Origin: Leptidea sinapis
Lineage: Eukaryota; Arthropoda; Insecta; Lepidoptera; Pieridae
Reading direction: 5' to 3'
Length of the DNA stretch: 64,000 bases
Assembly: GCF_905404315.1 (NCBI RefSeq)
Contig: NC_066288.1
Coordinates: forward strand, 6,410,501-6,474,500
The notes under the pieces were generated by a model. It was not told the origin of the DNA. It was given only the letters and a program-made list of their open reading frames with translations, and made no database searches. Both the position numbers and the translations under genes were made by a program. Positions 55,984 through 64,000 of this stretch are shown one piece after another; the first letter of the stretch is position 1; the number at the start of each line of letters is the position of its first letter.

Positions 55984-56229
55984 TTCTCCTTTGCACAGGA
56001 TGCCGGGTAGATTATGGGTACCACAACGGCGCCTATTAGGCGCCGTAGCTAGTGAAATTACTGGGCATATGAGACTTAACATCTTATGTCTCAAGGTGAC
56101 GAATGCAATTGTAGTGCCGGTCAGAAATTTTGGGGTTTTTCAAGAATTCTGCATTGTAATGTGCAGGGCGTATCGATTTCCATCAGCTGAACGTCCTGCT
56201 CGTCTCGTCCCTTATTTTCATAGTAAAAA
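55984..56229 (+). repeat. Family A repeat with internal deletion (A16)
   Basis: The left end CTCCTTTGCACAGGATGCCGG jumps from GGCGCCTATTAGG to CGCCGTAGC. The right end is CGTCCCTTATTTTCATAG. Confidence 0.82.
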
Positions 56230-56715
56230 GTGGCGCTTATTTATTGTTCTAAGCAGGAGTTATCACCTACCATCAAATGGACCTAGTTGCTCGCATGTTG
56301 ATAGTGAAAATTAATGAATATAGTAGTTTGTTGAGCTTTTATCCAAATATTTCAGATGGGTTTATTTGTTGTCTTCTATCGTTGTCATTCGCAGAAGAAA
56401 ACTATTAATCTTATGTCTAAGAAGACTCCTACAGCTAAGAATCACTTCTTCCTCGCCTACCTAACCTAGTAAAAATGTAATAACGTGTACAGACCTTGCT
56501 CCAACAGACTTCTTTTTTTCGTGATTCGGAAAATTTTCTACGTAATAAAAGATTTCCTCTTCAGGATTATCACCCACTGCTTTTCTCAGTGGTTCTATTG
56601 AATGCGACGATGTGTAGAGAGGAATGGAGATAACTTCGAAAAACAATAAAAGTATTGGCAACTTTCTACATTAAGCCGTTTTTCATTTTCTAAGCATTTT
56701 CAGTGTTACCTAGGT

Positions 56716-56797
56716 ATTACTGCTTCACGGCAGAAATAGGCGACGTTGTGGTACTCAAAACCTAGCCGGCATCCCGTGCAAGGAGCCTTCTGCTGGT
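56716..56797 (-). repeat. Family A repeat, short fragment (A17)
   Basis: It runs from ATTACTGCTTCACGGCAG to GCAAGGAGCCTTCTGCTGG, the left end only. Confidence 0.75.
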
Positions 56798-56799
56798 GT

Positions 56800-57410
56800 A
56801 TATATTCCACATTTCAAATTTTCAGCATTTTACAAACTAATTTGATATGTTTAATTGTATAATATTACAGCCATTATAAAATAATTAATTTGATGAGAAA
56901 GAGTGGCCGTTGAGTTTCTTGTATGTTCTACTCACGAGCTCAACTTTTTCACTGTAGATTCAGAAATTTAAATTTAATGTTTAGAATTGCTATGAAAATG
57001 TTTATTTGAGTTGGACTTTGAATAGCTCATGTCTCGTGATGACGAGTTTAATGGCGATCCCAAACAGAACTTTGAGTTTTTCCTATAACCTCAATAAAAT
57101 AATGACAAACTTAGCTTCCAAAAAAAAACTTGATTAATTATCAACGTAAATTGCTGAAATTAATGACAATAACGTGTAAATTGTAAATACAAAAACTGGA
57201 TCATTAAATTAAAGATTAAGTATCGCAGAAAATATAGTGGAAGTGGCTAAAAGTTATTGAGAATATTCAGCCTCTTTAATGTGTAGTCCTCATTTGCACT
57301 CAAATTATATAATTTATTAAAAAAAAAGTCAGTATTGTGTTACCGCTTAAATGTGAATGGAACTTATCACGAGCACGAATTCAGCTAATGTGGTATTATA
57401 TATTATATAT
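56800..57410. other. Unassigned AT-rich stretch
   Basis: GAAAGAGTGGCCGTTGAGTTTCTTG near 56898 is a tail-like block common in insect repeats. Nothing else is supported. Confidence 0.35.
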
Positions 57411-57414
57411 TATT

Positions 57415-58440
57415 GGGGTATTTTCCAGCTCAGCCGGATGTCATCGGGCACGACGGCGGAACCCTCGTAGCCGAGGGTGTTTACTTACGCCCTTAACTGA
57501 ATGTGTGAGACATTCAGTTTTAATGATGCACCGTCGGATGTTTTCACTCAGTACAAAAGATCTTCTCAGTTGAGTATTTCTTAAGAAACGCTTATAAACA
57601 TATAAACACAGAGGATGTAAAAGAGATCTGTTTAAACTGTTCTGTGCATATTAACAAGGCTTCACTAATTCAACATTTTATATATTTACGTAATAAATTA
57701 AAGATAATTATTATTATTTTACAGAGTTATCTTGAAATTCCTAATAATTATTGGTGTAGAAACATCTATCTTTTGTATTCTATATACTCCTAAACTTATT
57801 ACTATAATGTTTTTGTTAGGAAAATTGGGGGTGTTTTGGTGGTAGGAGAATTCGTAAAAGACTTTAATTAAAAAAACAGGCATGGCTTTTACTTACTATG
57901 GAGGCGTACACCCTCCCCCCCGGCAAATGACAGAATCTTTTTCAACTGCACTTCTCCAGTGCGGTAGTTAACGAGATAGATCTGGGTAATCTATCCGTGA
58001 ACATCTACAACGAGGAGTTGTCTCTGACGATGAATACCTAGGCTATCCTGAGTACTCTGGAGGGGGCGAAACAGTACAGCCTCGAGGATTTAAAGCAAGT
58101 GGCTCAAAGCATCTCCAAGTCCGCTATAGACTTCTGGTCTTCTTCTATAGTCTTAATATTAGGAGGCTTCTGGCAAAAAAGCCGTCCACTTCCGTCATGA
58201 AATAGCAAAGACTTTTAACCGAGACTCAGATATACTCAAATAATGCTGGGAGAGTTTCTTACACCGCAACTTCTCTCTCAGAGCGTAATTTCTTTCCGAA
58301 GCGGTAGTAGCATTAGAAATTACATCAAAAAGAACTCTAAAGGAATCAATTTTGAAAAATAAATGCCTTTTATGCCTTTATCAATCTCAAGCCAATTTCC
58401 TTATCCTCTCCTCCTTAGTTTTTATAAAATCTCTTACGAT
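57415..58440. other. GC-richer unassigned sequence upstream of the LINE
   Basis: Short coding-like pieces occur on the plus strand: AQPDVIGHDGGTLVAEGVYL (57428-57487), and near 57967-58130 NEIDLGNLSVNIYNEELSL and TLEGAKQYSLEDLKQVAQSI in broken frames. They may be an ORF1/gag relic of the downstream element or another transposon. I could not identify the family. Confidence 0.35.
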
Positions 58441-60273
58441 CAAAATTTAGGGAACTCTTTCACAGTACAGACGTCGACATTCGCATCAAATCTAACAAAT
58501 ATTGTAATGAATCATCCTTCCGACAAATTTATTGTATTAGGGGACTTTAATTTACCTAACTTAGAATGGAAAATATCTGAGGACGGTTGTTCATATCAAG
58601 CATGTAATGTACAAGGTACCTCTCAATTTGAATTAATTGACAACTTTTCGATTTGCAATCTTTTACAGTATAACTCAATTTTGAACATAAATAATAAAAT
58701 ATTAGATCTTGTACTATCGAATAATGAGGTTTCCGTCTCTCAGTCAACCAGCCCTCTAGTGCCTGAGGATGCCCACCATAAAGCATTATCAATTTATGCT
58801 GAATTTGTTGAACTACATTCATTAGAAAGTATTCCACATTTAAAGTACCAGTATAACCTAGGAGATTACGATAATATTAAACAGAAACTTGATGAGGTTG
58901 ATTGGATATACCATATTAATAATAAAACTTTTGAGGAAGCTGTAAGTTTTGTTTATGATACATTATACAAATTAAGAGACGAGTATATACCATGTAAACA
59001 AATTTACAATAACCGCAAATATCCCCAGTGGTATAAATTGCCTCTTATCAAAATCTTAAAGGAAAAATACAAATTTCGCAAAAAATTCAAAAATTATGGC
59101 AATCTTTCCGATTTTAATTCATACGTCACTTTAAGAGATCGTGCTGTTAGAATGGAGCGTGAAATGTTTGATGAATATATTAAAAAAATTGAGACGAATA
59201 TAACCAAAAATCCTAGGTCATTCTGGTCGTACGTGAAGTCGAAGAGGGGTTCAAACAACTACCCCGCTGTATTTACACACTTGGGCCGATACTCAAGTAA
59301 TGGTGAGGAGATTTGTAATATGTTCGGAGATTTTTTTCATTCAAACTTTCTCAACAATACAGTTACCGTCAATAATAAAGAAAAAATAGTCATCCATAAC
59401 TCGCTCAGTGATATTTCCCATATAGAAATAAGTGAAGAAGATGTTCTTAAACTATTCAAAGGCTTGGATCCATACAAGTCTGCTGGTCCCGATAACATTC
59501 CACCCTTACTGATCATCAGGTGCGCCGATAATCTCTGTACTCCCATGACACTTCTTTATAGACGTTCCATAAATGAATGCATTTTAGCTGATATTTGGAA
59601 GAAAGCCTTTATCACATCAATTCATAAAAGTGGCCCTAAAGACCGAGTGGAAAACTATAGACCAATTTCTAAACTATGTGTTTTTGCCAAAGTTCTAGAA
59701 AAAATAGTGCACAAGCAAATTCAATTTGCCCTAAAACACATATTTAGTGAAAATCAACATGGCTTTCTTCATGGAAGATCAACCACATCGAATTTGCTTC
59801 TTTGCACTGAAACACTGTCAAAGTATATGTCGGAGCCTTCCCAAGTAGATGTCATATACACTGACTTTAAGAAAGCATTTGATAGAATTGACCATTCTAT
59901 TCTTCTTGACAAATTACTACAAATAGGGATTCGAGGCAACTTATATCGATGGTTTTCAGCTTATATCGCCAATAGATGTCAAGTCGTTGTTCTAAATGGT
60001 TTTAAATCTGCTACAATGTGTATTCCTTCAGGAGTCCCACAAGGATCCATTCTGGGCCCCCTCTTATTTAATATTTTCGTAAATGACATATCCTCTAATT
60101 TTAAACATTCCAAAATAATACTATACGCCGACGATATGAAAATACTTTGCCCGGTTAATTGTGTTAGAGACGCTGACCTTTTACAAACTGATCTAGATAA
60201 ATTTGTTAGTTATTTTGCAGAACACAAATTAGATCTCAATATTTTCAAAATGCTTTATTTGCACATATACTAG
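58363..60273 (+). CDS. Non-LTR retrotransposon ORF2 (endonuclease C-terminus and reverse transcriptase), frameshifted
   Basis: A 636-codon frame. Residues 60-69 (GDFNLPNLEW) are the C-terminal EEP endonuclease motif. The RT domain follows: PDNIPPLLI, then NYRPISKLCVFAKVLEKIV, the first catalytic Asp in TDFKKAFDRIDH (D501), GVPQGSILGPLLF (557 on) and the active-site YADD (588-591). Just after, near 60250, a frameshift ends the frame early; the true frame continues CFICTYTRK. There is no RNase H. The N-terminal 40 residues do not look like endonuclease, so the element is probably 5'-truncated near 58440 and the Met is fortuitous. It belongs to the CR1/Jockey superfamily and differs from family B. 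Confidence 0.85.
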   Translation: MPFMPLSISSQFPYPLLLSFYKISYDQNLGNSFTVQTSTFASNLTNIVMNHPSDKFIVLGDFNLPNLEWKISEDGCSYQACNVQGTSQFELIDNFSICNLLQYNSILNINNKILDLVLSNNEVSVSQSTSPLVPEDAHHKALSIYAEFVELHSLESIPHLKYQYNLGDYDNIKQKLDEVDWIYHINNKTFEEAVSFVYDTLYKLRDEYIPCKQIYNNRKYPQWYKLPLIKILKEKYKFRKKFKNYGNLSDFNSYVTLRDRAVRMEREMFDEYIKKIETNITKNPRSFWSYVKSKRGSNNYPAVFTHLGRYSSNGEEICNMFGDFFHSNFLNNTVTVNNKEKIVIHNSLSDISHIEISEEDVLKLFKGLDPYKSAGPDNIPPLLIIRCADNLCTPMTLLYRRSINECILADIWKKAFITSIHKSGPKDRVENYRPISKLCVFAKVLEKIVHKQIQFALKHIFSENQHGFLHGRSTTSNLLLCTETLSKYMSEPSQVDVIYTDFKKAFDRIDHSILLDKLLQIGIRGNLYRWFSAYIANRCQVVVLNGFKSATMCIPSGVPQGSILGPLLFNIFVNDISSNFKHSKIILYADDMKILCPVNCVRDADLLQTDLDKFVSYFAEHKLDLNIFKMLYLHIY

Positions 60274-61116
60274 AAAACAGAATGTCATACATGAAAATTA
60301 CTCAATATCTGGAACATCAATAACAAGAGTATCATCCATTAAAGATCTCGGAGTCATCTTTGATTCAAAGCTTCTATTTGATCTACACATAAACAATATA
60401 ATCATTAAGGCTAATAAAACATTAGGGTTTATCATAAGGATGTGTTCGGAACTAACATCAATTAAACTGATGTAATATCATACTGTGCTTACGTTCGTAG
60501 CCATCTAGAATACGCATCTCAAATATGGAATCCAGTTTATAATGTGTACATGAACCGCATTGAATCAATACAGAAAAGATTCATACGTTACTTACAATTC
60601 CGTACAAAATACTATGAACATAATTACATGTCACGCTGTCAAAAATTAAATTTTTTGCCTCTCCAAGAAAGACGACGTGTTGCAGACATTACTTATATAC
60701 TAAATATAGCAAACGGTAGAGTTAACTGTGCAGAACTGCTAGAGCAGATTGGCTTACGAACCACTGTCAGCTCCCAAAGGCGGGGCAACCTACTAGAAAT
60801 ACAATCAGTAAAATGTAATTATAGACAGAACAGTTTTCTTATAAGAGCATGCAAACTTTATAATGAAGTTAATAGTGAATACGATCTTGACTTATTCAAG
60901 ACGACACCATTTCAATTTAGAAGTCAAGTAAATAAAAACTTTTTTTTATATAAAGCAAGGTAGGCTATATAATATTATATTTAATGTAGGTAAACGACTA
61001 TACACAATAAATTGTTATTATTTGTGAAAACTTGTAAATAGCTATCTGCTGTATAATAGATTAATTTTTAATATGTATCTAGCTAAGTTTTCTAAAGTTG
61101 TAAAAAAAAAAAAAAA
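58440..61116 (+). mobile_element. 5'-truncated CR1/Jockey-like LINE with poly(A) tail
   Basis: It covers the EEP C-terminus, RT, the C-terminal region, a 140-bp 3' UTR and an A15 tail (61102-61116) before GATCGTGTTCAG. A matching target duplication was not found upstream, so the 5' edge is uncertain. Confidence 0.75.
60250..60966 (+). pseudogene. C-terminal region of the same LINE ORF2, two frameshifts
   Basis: After the first frameshift the frame reads CFICTYTRKQNVIHE, DLGVIFDSKLLFDLHI and TLGFIIRMC. A second shift near 60470 restores YVRSHLEYASQIWNPV, then MNRIESIQKRFIRYL (from 60544) to the stop after residue 139 of that frame (60963). These blocks are the usual post-RT region of insect LINEs (H-LEY-S-IW-P, IE--Q--F-R). 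Confidence 0.8.
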
Positions 61117-61119
61117 GAT

Positions 61120-63045
61120 CGTGTTCAGTACGTTATGGTGCTTTTGTACGCGTACATGGAAGTGGAAATAGCATCAATGTAATAATTCTTCTTACAGGAT
61201 TACAGTTAACACATTTGAATTTTTTACGGAAAAATGTATACAAGTAACTGACACATTGCTTATTTTGATCGTCAAGTATTTGTTCAATACATTCGTTTGT
61301 CATGCTGACTTCTTCCTTTGCATGTAATAGACTCACTAGAATTAAGGTTGTGTTATATATATAATTAAGCTTTATTTATTCCGAATTCCTTAAAAACGAA
61401 TATGAATCTGAAAAATGTATTGAAAATTTAAAACTTAATTTCAAACAACTCGGTACCTTTTACCAAACACAGGATCAACAAAGTTACTACAACAGAAATG
61501 AATGTATTATATTAGAGATAGCTTAAAAACAAAACCAACAGAAGAAAAAAGTAAAATCAAACACAACAAAATACTATCTTAAACAACTATCGATGTAATT
61601 AATGCAAGAACAAATCTGATAGATACAAAGAATTAGACAAAAGATATGAAAGAGAAACTCAAAAACTAGTATAAAAAGACAAGTAAATCTATAAAGAATG
61701 ACTACAATAATCACAGTAAACGAATTATAGAAAAAAACCAAAATACATACAGAAAGTTATGTTATATAAGGAAAATAATAATAAATAGTGATAAACTATT
61801 TAATATCTCGCTAGTACAAAAACTTGCAAATTTCAATTTTAATTTACACAAATTCCATTCTGAATAATTAAAAGTGAACGAGTCCACTGTCCTACATATT
61901 GGCAAAGCATTCTCGCTCTTATTACAGTAGAATAATATGATGTTAAGATTCAGCCCTTAGCTGAAATTTAATTATTGTTTTTTTTATGCTATCGTCCTAA
62001 TTTGAGGCTAAATAAATAAGCAGTTTTGATATAATATTCATACTACTAACTAATTGAAATTGTATTTAACTGTGAAAAAAACAACGGTTTGCAACAGGAA
62101 GAGGAAACATTAACGTTGTGCATTTTTGAATAATTTGGAATGGTAAGGGAATTATATCGCACGAATTGCTTTATTAAGCAGTATAAAAGTACTAGCATTT
62201 ATGTGGTTAAATACAATATTTATTTATTGCGCTATCGTACAAAAAAGTGACAATTTATATTACATAAAAAATATAGCACTTCAGAACTATTGCAATTATT
62301 TTACATTGAAAAGTTTATCTCTCAGAAAAATCAACTTTTATCCATAATTTCAATGAATTTTTCACCATCTTCATTACCACTATCATCATTGGTAATCTCT
62401 AAAGTCGAAGTAAGAAACAAAATAATAAAACTAAATAAAAATTTAAACAAAACAATAAGTAAAAAAGAAATACAAGTATGACTTTCGCCTTAGGCAGAGT
62501 CTTCGCTAATGACAAAGCTTAAAAACCTAATAATTGAACTGTAAAATTAAATTTCACGGCTGATATTCCATCCCTCGACCTCAATGCAAATGATAAAATA
62601 CGTGTCGATGTTCTGTTTAGTTAAAAAAAAGTAATGTTAATTCTCTTATAAAAATAAAACTTGTAACCATATACCATTCTTCTTGTTTTAAGTGAGAGAG
62701 TGTTGTAAACCACAATCGTTTTACGACCTCCATCATGTAAACCCAGAATAAAAATTAAAATACAGTTTATAGGCAACAAGTCACTGGGAAAATTGCATGA
62801 AATCACGAGTCCGCCACTTAATAAAACAATTTCCTATGAATATCAATTCCTTTTGCACTGAAAGGCTTTCAATTTAACTTAAGTATTCTGTATTCGTTTT
62901 AATAAATCTGTTTTCTCGTAGCACTGAACTTATTATTTTCCGCCTTCCTCTGAGGATTACGGTCTGGTAATTTTAATAAAAAACATCTTACAACCCATTA
63001 CGGGGAAGTGTACCAAGATTACTGGCAGCATTTCTGCGTGGGATA
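61120..63045. other. Unassigned AT-rich stretch
   Basis: A-rich sequence near 61440-61800 has the composition of decayed retroelement or intronic DNA. Short frames (61133-61336, 62290-62481, 62621-62806) show no domain. Confidence 0.35.
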
Positions 63046-63049
63046 ACTA

Positions 63050-63105
63050 GGCTGATCCGTTGACCGAAATAGCTGCCAGCGCTTGGGTTTCCAGTAGCCC
63101 TATGT
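63050..63105 (+). repeat. Family N repeat copy
   Basis: GGCTGATCCGTTGACCG, TGCCAGCGCTTGGGTTTCC and AGTAGCCCTATG match 53171-53230. Confidence 0.65.
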
Positions 63106-63180
63106 AGAGTTATGGCGGTATGTAGGTGTAAGTACGAGGCGTGGAGATTATTAGTATTATCATACTATTATTATTATTAT

Positions 63181-63530
63181 TTTTTATGGAATAGGAGGAC
63201 AAACGAGCGTACGGGTCACCTGGTGTTAAGTGATCACCGCCGCCCACATTCTCTTGCAACACCAGAGGAATCACAAGAGCGTTGCCGGCCTTTAAGGAAG
63301 GTGTAATTAATTACGCGCTTTTTTTGAAGGTACCCATGTCGTATCGTCCCGGAAACACCGCACAAGGAAGCTCATTCCACAGCGTTGTAGTACGTGCCAG
63401 AAAGCTCCTTGAAAACCGCACTGTGGAGGCCACACATCCAGATGGTGGGGATGATATCTTAGCTTGTGGCGAGTCGTGCGAAGGTGGAATTCGGCGGCAG
63501 GAATCAGGTTAAACAGCTTTTCGGAACACA
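63181..63530 (-). mobile_element. LINE family B 3' end (B6)
   Basis: In minus orientation it runs from CSEKLFNLIPAAEFHLRTTR-type codons to the ATTCC-ATAAAAA tail. An 8-bp AT insertion (AATTAATT) at 63305-63312 interrupts the GTGTACGCGC coding block and shifts the frame. Confidence 0.85.
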
Positions 63531-63534
63531 ATTT

Positions 63535-63885
63535 ATTTATTACTACAATTATAATAAAACAATTTAATTATTGTAGAAGAAGTCAGTTCTACAATGACAA
63601 AATGTGACGTTATACATCTTTTCGGAAAGAGTCTTCGTATTGATCTGACAAATGAGCCGAAAGTGTGTCATTTATGAGGTACGAAAATGTGGGCGGAAAG
63701 TTAAGTTATTAAAGAAGTATTTCTAAAGTTTCTTCACACGGTTTTTTATTGGGTTATTCAATATATTGGCGGACTACGTATCAGTATCGTTGTACAAAAA
63801 TTAGCCAGTGCCAATTAAAATTTACGTAAAATGTTTAGAAAAGTATTTTACCATAATATAATAAAATATTTGGCTGATTTTGATA
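63535..63885. other. Unassigned AT-rich stretch
   Basis: No feature is supported. Confidence 0.35.
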
Positions 63886-63889
63886 ACAA

Positions 63890-64000
63890 GAAAAAGCCAC
63901 AATCTGAGAGTTGAACAAAGCAAACAGAATTTTGTATCGAGGCGGTTTTCGAACGGTTAGCTCAGTTGGTTAGAGCACCGGCACGGAACGCCGGAGGTCG
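63890..64000 (+). mobile_element. SINE family C, cut by window end (C8)
   Basis: It has GCCACAATCTGAGAGTTGAAC, then the tRNA-like head GGTTAGCTCAGTTGGTTAG with a strong arm CCGGC-ACGGAAC-GCCGG. The B box lies beyond the window. Confidence 0.8.

Larger units (their letters stand above)
53064..56565 (-). repeat. Large inverted duplication, right arm
   Basis: Mirror of 48895-51394. It is about 1 kb longer because of a SINE (54745-54962), a Helitron-like segment plus a second family A copy (55592-55983), and a different core between A13 and A14. Confidence 0.88.

Noticed and set aside
62621..62806. Possible beat signal-peptide exon (hydrophobic LLPINCILIFILGLH)
   Set aside because: No consensus donor in phase 1 follows the hydrophobic stretch, and the distance to the next exon is 14 kb across the inverted duplication.
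16046..64000. Many tRNA-like units with good A/B boxes (families C and D)
   Set aside because: They lack paired acceptor stems, have loops without U33, occur in multiple degraded copies with SINE bodies, and are not functional tRNA genes.

Overview
The window is AT-rich nuclear DNA from an arthropod, almost certainly a moth or butterfly. It contains one fragmented host gene with short exons and kilobase introns, spread through a dense, layered accumulation of transposable elements. Several of the repeats are ones I recognise as typical of Lepidoptera: tRNA-derived SINEs that give spurious MRDSNPR-type ORFs, CR1/Jockey-like LINE 3' ends, RTE-like ends with an ATC/ATG-repeat tail, and Helitron-like ends in GGTCAGCTAG. 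There are no rRNA genes, functional tRNA genes, CRISPR arrays, operons or bacterial features.

Host gene. Five exons on the minus strand (48335 down to 39207) join with matching splice phases into about 294 codons of a Beaten path (Beat) family protein, a secreted or GPI-anchored two-Ig axon-guidance ligand. The signal-peptide exon was not found. The 3' end is ambiguous: a phase-1 donor at the end of the last exon is followed at once by an in-frame TGA with an overlapping AATAAA. A candidate TATA promoter on the minus strand (about 14030-14066) is the only other hint of a host transcription unit.

Layout. 1-0.73 kb: 5' end of a minus-strand non-LTR element (endonuclease ORF running off the window). 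0.73-13 kb: family A repeats, a 376-bp THAP-containing P-like MITE with a perfect 8-bp target duplication, Helitron-like elements, TIR elements and RTE 3' ends. 13-15.4 kb: mostly unassigned AT-rich DNA with the candidate promoter. 15.4-24.5 kb: a 200-bp tandem repeat split by SINEs, many copies of one tRNA-SINE (one micro-inverted, one scrambled), and a foldback element. 24.5-39 kb: LINE fragments, nested MITEs, a mariner relic and long unassigned stretches. 39-48.4 kb: the beat gene with LINE, SINE, MITE and DDE-transposase debris in its introns. 48.7-56.6 kb: a large imperfect inverted duplication (arms about 2.5 and 3.5 kb, spacer about 1.7 kb). 57.4-61.1 kb: a 5'-truncated, frameshifted non-LTR element with a poly(A) tail. 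61.1-64 kb: AT-rich DNA, another LINE 3' end and a SINE cut by the window edge.

Nesting gives a relative chronology: LINE inside MITE F, MITE H inside MITE G, MITE G inside F, SINE D inside a Helitron-like repeat, and SINE D inside one arm of the inverted duplication with the empty site kept in the other arm. All assignments come from reading the sequence; no database search was possible.
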